From assembly GCA_027078745.1 (NCBI GenBank), contig JALWWO010000004.1, positions 1 through 64,000 of the forward strand: 64,000 nucleotides of DNA, given 5' to 3'. Each line of letters opens with the position of its first letter. The first letter of the stretch is position 1. The notes beneath the pieces are model-generated. The model was not told the DNA's origin and made no database searches. It worked only from the letters and a program-made list of their open reading frames with translations. Positions 56,889 to 64,000 of this stretch are shown here, one piece after another. Origin of the DNA: Chromatiaceae bacterium. Lineage in GTDB: Bacteria; Pseudomonadota; Gammaproteobacteria; Chromatiales; Chromatiaceae. A program made the position numbers and the translations under genes.

Positions 56889-57248
56889 TTAGCTGAGATG
56901 GGCCCGCAGCCAGTCCCGAATCTGATGCGTGGAACGGGAACCGCTAAAACGCCCCCGTTCTTTCCCACCTCGAAAGAGCAGCACCGTAGGGAAGCCTCGC
57001 AAGCGATAGTGCCCAGCGAGCTTCATATTTTCTCCCGCATCCACCTCTACCTTTGCGAGTAAAATGCGCCCCTCATATTCCTTCACTACCTGTTCCAGAT
57101 GGGGAGCGAGGGCATGGCAGGGCGCGCACCAATCCGCCCAAAAATCCACCAGAACGGGCTGTTTCTCCGAGGCTTCGATGACCTGCGCTTGGAATTGGTC
57201 CTGATGAATGCTGTAGATAGGAAGATCGGAAGGAAGATTCTGTAACAT
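56889..57248 (-). CDS. Thioredoxin
   Basis: 119 residues, single thioredoxin domain with active site WCAPC (VDFWADWCAPCHALAPHL) and cis-Pro in RGFPTVLLFRGG. No signal peptide, so cytoplasmic. The ATG at 57248 is taken rather than a TTG two codons earlier. A short palindrome CTGACT/AGTCAG lies just upstream near 57259. Confidence 0.92.
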   Translation of the reverse strand: MLQNLPSDLPIYSIHQDQFQAQVIEASEKQPVLVDFWADWCAPCHALAPHLEQVVKEYEGRILLAKVEVDAGENMKLAGHYRLRGFPTVLLFRGGKERGRFSGSRSTHQIRDWLRAHLS

Positions 57249-57375
57249 CGTCAACGCTGACTGAAGTCAGGGGCTTCTACACTGCGATTCTTGTAGATTT
57301 TAGCAAGGACTGCGGGTGGAAGGGCATGCGTGCCGAGTAGAGCTGCAATGGCTCCGTCGTGCGACAGCTTCCGCC

Positions 57376-57404
57376 ATGACAGAGAAATTCAGCCTGATTA
57401 TACT
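57376..57404 (+). promoter_or_regulatory. Predicted sigma-70 promoter of sspB
   Basis: -35 ATGACA (57376-57381) and -10 TATACT (57399-57404), 17-nt spacing, five of six matches in each box. It lies about 58 nt before the sspB start, in the divergent region with thioredoxin. Confidence 0.6.
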
Positions 57405-57461
57405 ATAGCAATTTGTATTGCTCTGCGGGTCCCTGTGCACCTGCGTTTTCCAGAAGAAGCG

Positions 57462-57872
57462 ATGAAACTCAAACGCCCTTATCTGCTCCGCGCCCTCTAC
57501 GAATGGATCTTGGATAACCGGTGCACCCCCCATCTGCTCGTGGATGCGGATTATCCGGGTACCCTGGTGCCTCGGCAGTTCGTCAAAGAAGGGAAGATCG
57601 TGCTCAACATCAGCCCCACCGCAGTGCGGGATCTACTCATGGACGATGCAGCCGTCAGCTTCAACGCCCGCTTTAGCGGAGTACCCATGAAAGTCAGATT
57701 ACCCATCCTATCGGTGTTAGGTATCTATGCACGGGAAAACGGGGAGGGCATGCTCTTTCCTGTAGAACAGGATTCTCCTGATCCCGAACCCCAAAAGAAG
57801 AAAACACCCTCGGGACAGAAGCAGGCCGATCTTTCTAAAAAATCTCGCCCTGCTCTCAAGGTGATCAAGTAG
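57462..57872 (+). CDS. sspB: Stringent starvation protein B (ClpXP adaptor)
   Basis: 136 residues. RPYLLRALYEWILDNRCTPH, the PGTLVPRQFVKEGKIVLNIS strand region and FNARFSGVPMKVRLPILSVL are SspB core sequences; the Lys-rich tail ends SRPALKVIK, the ClpX-docking type tip. Delivers ssrA-tagged proteins to ClpXP. sspA, usually upstream, is not here. The ATG at 57462 is chosen at the start of the conserved domain, behind AGAAG. Confidence 0.93.
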   Translation: MKLKRPYLLRALYEWILDNRCTPHLLVDADYPGTLVPRQFVKEGKIVLNISPTAVRDLLMDDAAVSFNARFSGVPMKVRLPILSVLGIYARENGEGMLFPVEQDSPDPEPQKKKTPSGQKQADLSKKSRPALKVIK

Positions 57873-57873
57873 A

Positions 57874-58191
57874 TCACGCATCCTTGGGATGCTGCGGTAG
57901 ACCGAAGCTGATTTCTTCTAACCCTGTGCCCAGCAGGATCAGATAGCCATTCCTTCGCACCCTGCCTTCTTCGCTGAACTCAAAACAGTAGACCCGCCGC
58001 AGCCGCAGACCTTTGAAGGTAGGGCGAAGGCTCAGGTGGCGCAAGGCTACGGTCTGATCCAGGAGTTGGAGACCTGCCCGTTGACAAGCAGCCTCGCAAA
58101 GTGCTGTGGCGAGTTCCTTAGCACGCAGGCTATCGATCCAAAACCACCCGATGCCAGCCAGCACCAGAAGAAGGAAAATCGAATCCTTCAC
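57874..58191 (-). CDS. DUF3301 family membrane-anchored protein
   Basis: 105 residues. One N-terminal transmembrane helix (IFLLLVLAGIGWFWIDSLRA) followed by the DUF3301 sequence ACQRAGLQLLDQTVALRHLS and RRVYCFEFSEEG. Function unknown. Downstream of ihfB on the same strand (35 nt gap), convergent with sspB. Confidence 0.85.
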   Translation of the reverse strand: MKDSIFLLLVLAGIGWFWIDSLRAKELATALCEAACQRAGLQLLDQTVALRHLSLRPTFKGLRLRRVYCFEFSEEGRVRRNGYLILLGTGLEEISFGLPQHPKDA

Positions 58192-58226
58192 AAGGAATGG
58201 GGCGAGCGCCGCTTAAAAGAAAAGAC

Positions 58227-58565
58227 TTAGCCTACCGCACCTCGGATCCGCTTCGTTCGCAAGGCTACCATCCGTTCTGCTAAATAGGCGTTGTTCACCC
58301 GATCTCGCAGTTCTTTGCCTGGTTTGAAATGGGGCACATATTTGCCTGCCAAGGCCACAGAGGCCCCGGTCTTGGGATTGCGACCGGTGCGGGGCGCGCG
58401 GTAGTGAAGAGAAAAGCTCCCGAATCCCCGGATTTCAATGCGGTTCCCAGATGCCAGGGAATCGCTCATCTGTTCCAGCATGTAGCGGATCGCTAGTTCC
58501 ACATCTTTATAGGTAAGCTGGCGCTGTTTGGCAGCGAGATTCTCGATCAATTCCGATTTGGTCAT
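58227..58565 (-). CDS. ihfB: Integration host factor, beta subunit
   Basis: 112 residues. [34 protein letters not shown] (the DNA-minor-groove arm with its Pro) and [12 protein letters not shown] are HU/IHF hallmarks; position after rpsA supports IHF beta. The C-terminal tail is slightly longer than usual. The 258 nt between it and rpsA hold no gene I can support. Confidence 0.95.
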   Translation of the reverse strand: MTKSELIENLAAKQRQLTYKDVELAIRYMLEQMSDSLASGNRIEIRGFGSFSLHYRAPRTGRNPKTGASVALAGKYVPHFKPGKELRDRVNNAYLAERMVALRTKRIRGAVG

Positions 58566-58823
58566 TGCAAGGCTCTCTAGCGTTTTGCATCGCCTTCCTT
58601 GGCAGCCCGTCTTTGGGTGGCGCGCAAAACTCCCTGGGCGGGAGGCCCGGTTCGGGTGCTAGACGGAACAACGATTGGGACGTACGGGCAAATCGCCAGA
58701 AATTCCGCCAGCGCACATCGAAACTTGGGGAGTTTCGGGGCGGATTTCCGCAGTATCCTACAGGGGTTTTACAGCAAGAACCTCCGGAGCATTGGCGCCC
58801 TCGCTTCACCCGAAGAGCAGAAG

Positions 58824-60503
58824 TTAACTGTCCTTCTTGGCTTCCATCTGCTGTTTCAGGAGATCGCCGATGGTCGTAGTGCTTGCCTGAGCTTCCTTCG
58901 TGTAGCCGCGGATTGCCTCGGACTCTTCATCGATGTCTTTAGCCTTGATGGAAAGGGAAAGGGTGCGATTCTTGCGATCGACCCCCAGGAATTTGGCTTC
59001 CACCTCATCCCCTACTTTGAGCACGGATCGTGCGTCTTCCACCCGGTCCCGAGAGATTTCCGAAGCACGGATGTAACCTTCCACCCCCTCGGCAAGTGCC
59101 ACCGTGGCCCCCTTCGCATCCACCTCCGTGATCGTGCCCTTGAGCACGCTGCCCTTTTCATGAGCGGCCACGAAGGAGGAGAAGGGATCCTTATCCAACT
59201 GCTTGATGCCCAGGGAAATCCGCTCCCGTTCTGGATCTACAGAGAGCACAACGGTTTCCAGCTCTTCGCCTTTCTGATAGCGGCGCAGGGCTTGTTCTCC
59301 GGGTTCGTCCCAGGAAATGTCTGAAAGATGCACTAAGCCGTCGATACCCCCTTCTAGACCGATGAAGATGCCAAAATCCGTGATGGATTTGATCTTGCCT
59401 TTGACATGATCCCCCTTCTTGTACTTCTGAGCGAATTCATCCCAGGGGTTGATCTGGCACTGCTTGATCCCCAGGGAGATCCGGCGGCGTTCCTCATCGA
59501 TGTCGAGCACCATGACTTCCACTTCATCCCCCAGGGTGACGACTTTGCTGGGATGGATGTTCTTGTTCGTCCAATCCATTTCGGACACATGGACCAGACC
59601 TTCCACCCCTTCTTCGATTTCCACAAAGCAGCCGTAGTCCTCGATATTGGTCACCTTGCCGAAGACCCGAGAGCCCTCGGGGTAGCGGCGGGAGATGTGG
59701 ATCCAAGGATCTTCTCCCATCTGCTTGAGTCCCAGGGAAACCCGCTGCCGCTCTCGGTCGAACTTGAGCACCCGCACAGTGATTTCATCCCCGATCTCCA
59801 CCACTTCCGAGGGGTGTTTGACTCGCCGCCAAGCCATGTCAGTGATGTGGAGCAATCCATCGATGCCTCCCAGATCGATGAACGCCCCGTAATCGGTTAG
59901 ATTCTTGACGACGCCCCGGATCTCCATGCCCTCTTCCAAGCTTTCCAGGAGCTTTTCTCGCTCTTCCTTATGGGCCTCTTCCACCACAGCTCGGCGGGAA
60001 ACCACCACGTTGTTGCGCTTGCGGTCCAGTTTGATGACTTTGAATTCCAGTTCCTTGCCTTCCAAATAGGAGGGATCCCGCACGGGGCGCATGTCCACCA
60101 GGGAGCCCGGGAGAAAGGCGCGCACATTGCCCAAATCGACGGTGAAGCCGCCCTTCACTTTGCCGTTGATGACGCCCTTGACGATTTCGCCCTGCTCGAA
60201 AGCCTTTTCCAGGTATTCCCAGGCGGCATGACGCTTTGCCTTTTCTCGGGAGAGGCGGGTTGCGCCGTAGCCATCCTCCACCGCCTCCAAAGCCACTTGG
60301 ACTTGATCGCCGACGGCAACTTCCAAATTGCCCTCCGCATCGATAAATTGACTCTTTGGGATGATGCCTTCTGACTTTAGGCCAGCATCTACCACCACCA
60401 CTTCCGGTGTGATCTTTACTACCTCTCCAGTGAGGATAGCCCCAGGTTTCCACTGGGTTTGGGAAGAACTCTGTTCTAGCAGTTCGGCAAAGCTCTCGCT
60501 CAT
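58824..60503 (-). CDS. rpsA: 30S ribosomal protein S1
   Basis: 559 residues, six S1 RNA-binding repeats (for example [80 protein letters not shown]). It recruits mRNA to the ribosome. The ATG at 60503 starts the conserved [11 protein letters not shown]; upstream in-frame sequence is not S1-like. Order aroA-cmk-rpsA-ihfB is typical of gammaproteobacteria. Confidence 0.97.
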   Translation of the reverse strand: MSESFAELLEQSSSQTQWKPGAILTGEVVKITPEVVVVDAGLKSEGIIPKSQFIDAEGNLEVAVGDQVQVALEAVEDGYGATRLSREKAKRHAAWEYLEKAFEQGEIVKGVINGKVKGGFTVDLGNVRAFLPGSLVDMRPVRDPSYLEGKELEFKVIKLDRKRNNVVVSRRAVVEEAHKEEREKLLESLEEGMEIRGVVKNLTDYGAFIDLGGIDGLLHITDMAWRRVKHPSEVVEIGDEITVRVLKFDRERQRVSLGLKQMGEDPWIHISRRYPEGSRVFGKVTNIEDYGCFVEIEEGVEGLVHVSEMDWTNKNIHPSKVVTLGDEVEVMVLDIDEERRRISLGIKQCQINPWDEFAQKYKKGDHVKGKIKSITDFGIFIGLEGGIDGLVHLSDISWDEPGEQALRRYQKGEELETVVLSVDPERERISLGIKQLDKDPFSSFVAAHEKGSVLKGTITEVDAKGATVALAEGVEGYIRASEISRDRVEDARSVLKVGDEVEAKFLGVDRKNRTLSLSIKAKDIDEESEAIRGYTKEAQASTTTIGDLLKQQMEAKKDS

Positions 60504-60582
60504 GAGTAAAAAAATTCCTGACACAAGGCCATTTTGGCTCGAACCTTGAGGGTTCGAGGCGGTTAAGGTGAAAAAGAGACCC

Positions 60583-61260
60583 CTAAGGTCTACGGTGGAT
60601 CTTCTCTGAGAGCCGTTGCACCGCGGCTTCGTACACCTGAAGGAACACCTCATCGACATCCAGATGGGTGGTGTCGATCACCAGGGCATCAGTCGCCGGT
60701 CGCAGCGGGGCGATGAGGCGGCTTTGGTCCTGAAGGTCGCGCGCACCGATCTCTTGGAGAATTCCCGCAAGGCTATCATCGAAACCCTTCTCCTTCAACT
60801 GTTTAAGCCGTCTCTTCGCCCGTTCTTCCAGACTGGCAGTGAGGAAGATTTTGAGCAGGGCATGGGGGAAGACCAAGGTGCCCATGTCCCGACCGTCGGC
60901 CACCAAGCCCGGGGGTTGCGCCGCTTGCCGCTGCCAATCCAGTAAGGCTTGGCGTACTTCGGGCAGCGCAGCAATCTGGGAAGCGGCAGTTCCGATGGCT
61001 TCCTGCCGGATCTCCTGAGAAACATCTTCCCCATCCAGCCAGACTTGATCCCCTTTCAGGGGGAAGGGAAGTGCGCGCAGGCGTTCGACCAGGGCTTCTG
61101 CCGCATCCAAGGGAATCCGCTGCCGCAGGGCGGCCAGCGCCGCCACCCGATACAGGGCCCCGCTGTCAAGCAGGGACCAACGAAGCTTTTGGGCCAGCCT
61201 TTTGGCGATGGTGCCCTTGCCGGTACCTGAGGGCCCATCGATGGTGATGATGGGAATCAT
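60583..61260 (-). CDS. cmk: Cytidylate kinase
   Basis: 225 residues. P-loop [17 protein letters not shown] at the N-terminus, [15 protein letters not shown] and [20 protein letters not shown] follow. Phosphorylates CMP and dCMP. Its start overlaps the aroA stop by 4 nt. Confidence 0.96.
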   Translation of the reverse strand: MIPIITIDGPSGTGKGTIAKRLAQKLRWSLLDSGALYRVAALAALRQRIPLDAAEALVERLRALPFPLKGDQVWLDGEDVSQEIRQEAIGTAASQIAALPEVRQALLDWQRQAAQPPGLVADGRDMGTLVFPHALLKIFLTASLEERAKRRLKQLKEKGFDDSLAGILQEIGARDLQDQSRLIAPLRPATDALVIDTTHLDVDEVFLQVYEAAVQRLSEKIHRRP

Positions 61261-62573
61261 GGGATCTGCTGAATCGCCAGCCCGGTCTTGCTCGCCAGGG
61301 CGGCGAAGTCAGGGAAAGAGGTGTTTACGTTGGCGCAGTCTCGGATCCTGATAGGGGCCTGGGCTCGCAAGGCTGCCATGGCAAAGGCCATGGCGATCCG
61401 GTGATCTCCATGGCTATCCACCACGCCCCCGCCTAGCTCGCCCCCCTGAATGCGGATGCCATCCGCATAAAGCTGGTTTGCAATGCCCAGCTCGGAAAGT
61501 CCTTCTGCCATGACCTGAAGGCGATCGCTTTCCTTCACCCGCAGTTCCTCTGCCCCTCGGAGGATCGTTTCCCCTTCCGCGCAGGCTGCCGCGATGAAGA
61601 TCGCTGGGAACTCATCGATGGCCAGGGGCACCAGCGCAGGGGGGATCTCGATGCCGTGCAGGGGCGCGGATCGAACCCGCAAATCTGCGATGGGCTCTCC
61701 GCCGGATTCCCGTTCCCGCTCGATCCGAATGTCCGCGCCCATCTGCCGCAAGATATGGAGAATGCCGGTGCGGGTGGGATTCATGCCCACCCCCTCCAAG
61801 CGCAGATCGGACCCGGGCGCAATGCTCGCCCCCACCAAAAAGAATGCTGCGGAAGAAATATCCGCGGGCACAGCTAAGGAACAGCCCCGGAGTTGGCCCC
61901 CTCCTCGAATGCAGACCCGATTCCCCTCAGCGCGCACCGGATAGCCGAAGGCTTCCAACATGCGTTCCGTATGATCTCGGGCCGGTCCGGGCTCCGTGAT
62001 GCAGGTTTCCCCCTCCGCATAGAGTCCGGCGAGGAGCAGAGCGGATTTCACCTGGGCACTAGTGACCGGCATGGCATAGTGCAGGGCTTTGAGCTTGGAG
62101 CTGGGATAGATATGCAAAGGGGCCGTGCCTGCCGCCGAGGTCTGAATTCGCGCCCCCATGGCAACCAGCGGATCGGTCACCCGACGCATGGGACGGCGGC
62201 TGAGGGAAGCATCTCCCACCAGCACCGCTTCCCATCCCTGCCCCGCAAGCAACCCGCACAGCAGGCGCATGGCCGTGCCTGAATTGCCCAGATCCAAGGG
62301 CGCTTGAGGCGGACGCAACCCCCGCATCCCCACGCCCTGAATGCGCAGTTTGCCCTTTTCTGGCCCCCAGATGGGCACCCCCATTTGCTGAAAGGCGTTG
62401 CGGGTGGCCAGGGTGTCTGCACCGGCTAAAAACCCGCGAATCTCTGTGATACCCTCGGCGAGGCTTCCCAAAATCACTGCCCGATGGGAAATCGATTTAT
62501 CCCCAGGCACGCGGATGCATCCGGTCAGACGACCCCCGGGCCTTAGATGAAACTGTACCTGTGCGCCCTGCAC
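61257..62573 (-). CDS. aroA: 3-phosphoshikimate 1-carboxyvinyltransferase (EPSP synthase)
   Basis: 438 residues. GDKSISHRAVILGSLAEG, LDLGNSGTAMRLLCGLLAG and the C-terminal ELRVKESDRLQVMAEGL, DSHGDHRIAMAFAMAAL are signatures of the enzyme. Makes EPSP, the substrate of the aroC product. It starts with GTG at 62573; the ribosome-binding site is weak, so the true start could be slightly downstream. First of aroA-cmk-rpsA. Confidence 0.95.
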   Translation of the reverse strand: MQGAQVQFHLRPGGRLTGCIRVPGDKSISHRAVILGSLAEGITEIRGFLAGADTLATRNAFQQMGVPIWGPEKGKLRIQGVGMRGLRPPQAPLDLGNSGTAMRLLCGLLAGQGWEAVLVGDASLSRRPMRRVTDPLVAMGARIQTSAAGTAPLHIYPSSKLKALHYAMPVTSAQVKSALLLAGLYAEGETCITEPGPARDHTERMLEAFGYPVRAEGNRVCIRGGGQLRGCSLAVPADISSAAFFLVGASIAPGSDLRLEGVGMNPTRTGILHILRQMGADIRIERERESGGEPIADLRVRSAPLHGIEIPPALVPLAIDEFPAIFIAAACAEGETILRGAEELRVKESDRLQVMAEGLSELGIANQLYADGIRIQGGELGGGVVDSHGDHRIAMAFAMAALRAQAPIRIRDCANVNTSFPDFAALASKTGLAIQQIP

Positions 62574-62699
62574 GATCTGTTCTCATATTCCGATCATTCG
62601 GGGAGGGCAAAATAGCAGACAATCGCAACGGGCGCTATTCGCATCGGGGAAATTGCCCCTATCTTAAGACGGTTCCTTGAACAGAAATTGGGAAACAGT

Positions 62700-64000
62700 A
62701 TGGCGGAAGAAAAGACAGTCGATGTGGCGATCCTCGGTTCGGGCACCGCCGGTTTAAACGCTCTGGCCCAGGTGCGCCGCGCGGGAAAATCCTTCGTGCT
62801 CATCAATGGGGGGGAACCGGGCACCACCTGCGCGCGGGTGGGTTGCATGCCCTCCAAGGCCCTGATTCAGATTGCAGAGGATTATCACCGCCGCACCCAT
62901 CTGGGGAAATATGGCATCGACGGCCATCAAGAGATGCGGTTAGATCTTCAGGAAGCCCTGGAGCATGTGCAGGATCTGCGGGATACCTTCGTGGATCGGG
63001 TGCTCTCCAACAGCACGGACGAGCTCCCCCCGGAACAGTTCATCCAGGACTACGGGCGCTTGCTGGAACCCAATCTGATCGAAGTAGGCGACCGGCGAAT
63101 TCGAGCGAAGGCGGTGGTCATCGCCACTGGTTCCAAGCCAATAGTGCCCACGGCCTGGCAAGTGTTTGGAGATCGGCTTCTCACCACAGACGATCTCTTC
63201 GATCAGGAAACCTTACCGGATTCCATCGCCGTGATCGGCCTGGGCACCATCGGCTTAGAGCTGGGCCAGAGCTTGCACCGCCTGGGGATCTCAGTGACGG
63301 GCTTCGATCAGCGGGAAACTGTGGGCGGGGTCACAGATCCCGAAGTGGCCCGATGTGCCATCGAGCTGTTCCGAAAGGAATTTCCCCTGCATCTGGGCCA
63401 TCCGGTGCAGCTTCAGGAAGCAGCGGGGGGGAAGATCCGGGTCATTGCAGGGCCGCAAAGCGTGGTGGTGGACAAAGTCCTGTGCAGCATCGGCCGCAAG
63501 CCCAATGTGGAGGGCTTAGGGCTGGAAGTGCTCGGGGTCGAGCGGAATGCCCAAGGCGTGCCCGTGTTCAATCCCAACACTATGCAAGTAGGAGATCTGC
63601 CGGTCTATCTCGCCGGGGATGTAACCGGCGATCGGCCCGTCCTGCACGAGGCGGGCGATGAGGGGAAGATCGCGGGTTACAATGCGGCGCGGGGCAGTGC
63701 CCGAGCATTCCGCCGCAAGACGCCCCTGTACATCAATTTCTGCGATCCCAACCTTTGCACCCTGGGCACGCGCTTTCAGGAATTAGACCCAGAGGCCACA
63801 GCCATCGGTCAGATCAATTTCGCGCCCGTGGGCCGCGCCCTCATCATGGGCAAAAATCGGGGGGTGCTGCGGGTCTATGGCGATCGGGCGAGCGGTCGCA
63901 TCCTGGGGGCGGAGATGATCGGCCCGCGGGGGGAAAATCTGGCCCATCTGCTCTGCTGGTGCATCGAACAGGGATTGACCTTGAGGGAACTCCTGCGGAT
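62700..64000 (+). CDS. Dihydrolipoamide dehydrogenase-like flavoprotein (partial, 3' end beyond right edge)
   Basis: At least 433 residues read without a stop to the edge. FAD-binding ILGSGTAGLNALAQVRRAG at the N-terminus, redox-active CARVGCMPSKALI (CX4C), NAD-binding IGLGTIGLELGQSLHRLG and second FAD motif VYLAGDVTGDRPVLHEAGDEG. This layout is the lipoamide dehydrogenase/mercuric reductase branch; closest in character to Lpd-like proteins not linked to a 2-oxoacid dehydrogenase. No E1 or E2 gene is visible nearby. The C-terminal His-Glu active-site pair is outside the window, so its specificity cannot be set. Confidence 0.88.
   Translation, partial: MAEEKTVDVAILGSGTAGLNALAQVRRAGKSFVLINGGEPGTTCARVGCMPSKALIQIAEDYHRRTHLGKYGIDGHQEMRLDLQEALEHVQDLRDTFVDRVLSNSTDELPPEQFIQDYGRLLEPNLIEVGDRRIRAKAVVIATGSKPIVPTAWQVFGDRLLTTDDLFDQETLPDSIAVIGLGTIGLELGQSLHRLGISVTGFDQRETVGGVTDPEVARCAIELFRKEFPLHLGHPVQLQEAAGGKIRVIAGPQSVVVDKVLCSIGRKPNVEGLGLEVLGVERNAQGVPVFNPNTMQVGDLPVYLAGDVTGDRPVLHEAGDEGKIAGYNAARGSARAFRRKTPLYINFCDPNLCTLGTRFQELDPEATAIGQINFAPVGRALIMGKNRGVLRVYGDRASGRILGAEMIGPRGENLAHLLCWCIEQGLTLRELLR

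Noticed and set aside
58507-58809. 100-codon reverse-strand frame between rpsA and ihfB
   Set aside because: Overlaps the ihfB start, is Arg/Cys/Pro-rich and has no ribosome-binding site or family resemblance.

Overview
The window reads as ordinary chromosome of a GC-rich gammaproteobacterium. The marker genes fit that class: lnt, dsbC, recBD, a tolC family gene, sspB, yicC, and the aroA-cmk-rpsA-ihfB block. A tktA-gap-pgk-fba operon suggests heavy use of Calvin/pentose-phosphate chemistry, as in autotrophic or C1-using lineages, but the genus cannot be told from sequence reading alone. No rRNA, tRNA, CRISPR array, insertion sequence or integrase was seen, and no gene-free stretch exceeds about 300 bases.

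Layout. 1-3.8 kb: 5' part of a type I methylase gene (hsdM), an orphan gluconate-2-dehydrogenase subunit-3-like gene, a DUF3775 gene, a HAMP-only membrane protein and dsbC. 3.9-10.8 kb: an overlapping pair of DUF697-type GTPases, diverging from a 12-haem exported cytochrome c that has a perfect FNR/DNR-type box upstream and is followed by a TPR protein (probably frameshifted) and a small exported protein. 10.7-23.8 kb: lnt, a universal stress protein, Na/Pi cotransporter, ABC exporter, tolC, aroC, two MFS carriers, nnrS (with its own perfect FNR/DNR-type box), ssb and a cupin. 23.8-30 kb: recB-recD-larE.

30-37.6 kb holds the most unusual locus: a ten-gene operon combining a complete Mrp-type antiporter set (E, F, G, MbhD-like, MbhE-MnhB, C, D and a NuoL-like subunit) with a NuoH-like and a NuoB-like subunit, but no NuoC, NuoD or NuoI (no catalytic large subunit and no ferredoxin-like subunit). 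It has a recognisable promoter and looks like a membrane-bound ion-pumping redox complex of the Mbh/Mbs/complex I superfamily, with its catalytic partner elsewhere or unrecognised.

37.7-51.4 kb: glyA-nrdR-ribD-dienelactone hydrolase, the convergent tktA-gap-pgk-fba operon, a thioredoxin-fold peroxidase-like gene, and the methyl cycle genes metK, ahcY (with an SAH riboswitch between them) and metF. 51.4-55.9 kb: a 936-residue NACHT NTPase fused to an FGE-sulfatase/C-type-lectin-like domain, behind a malic enzyme gene. 55.9-64 kb: yicC, thioredoxin, sspB, DUF3301, ihfB, rpsA, cmk, aroA and the start of a dihydrolipoamide-dehydrogenase-like gene that runs off the right edge.
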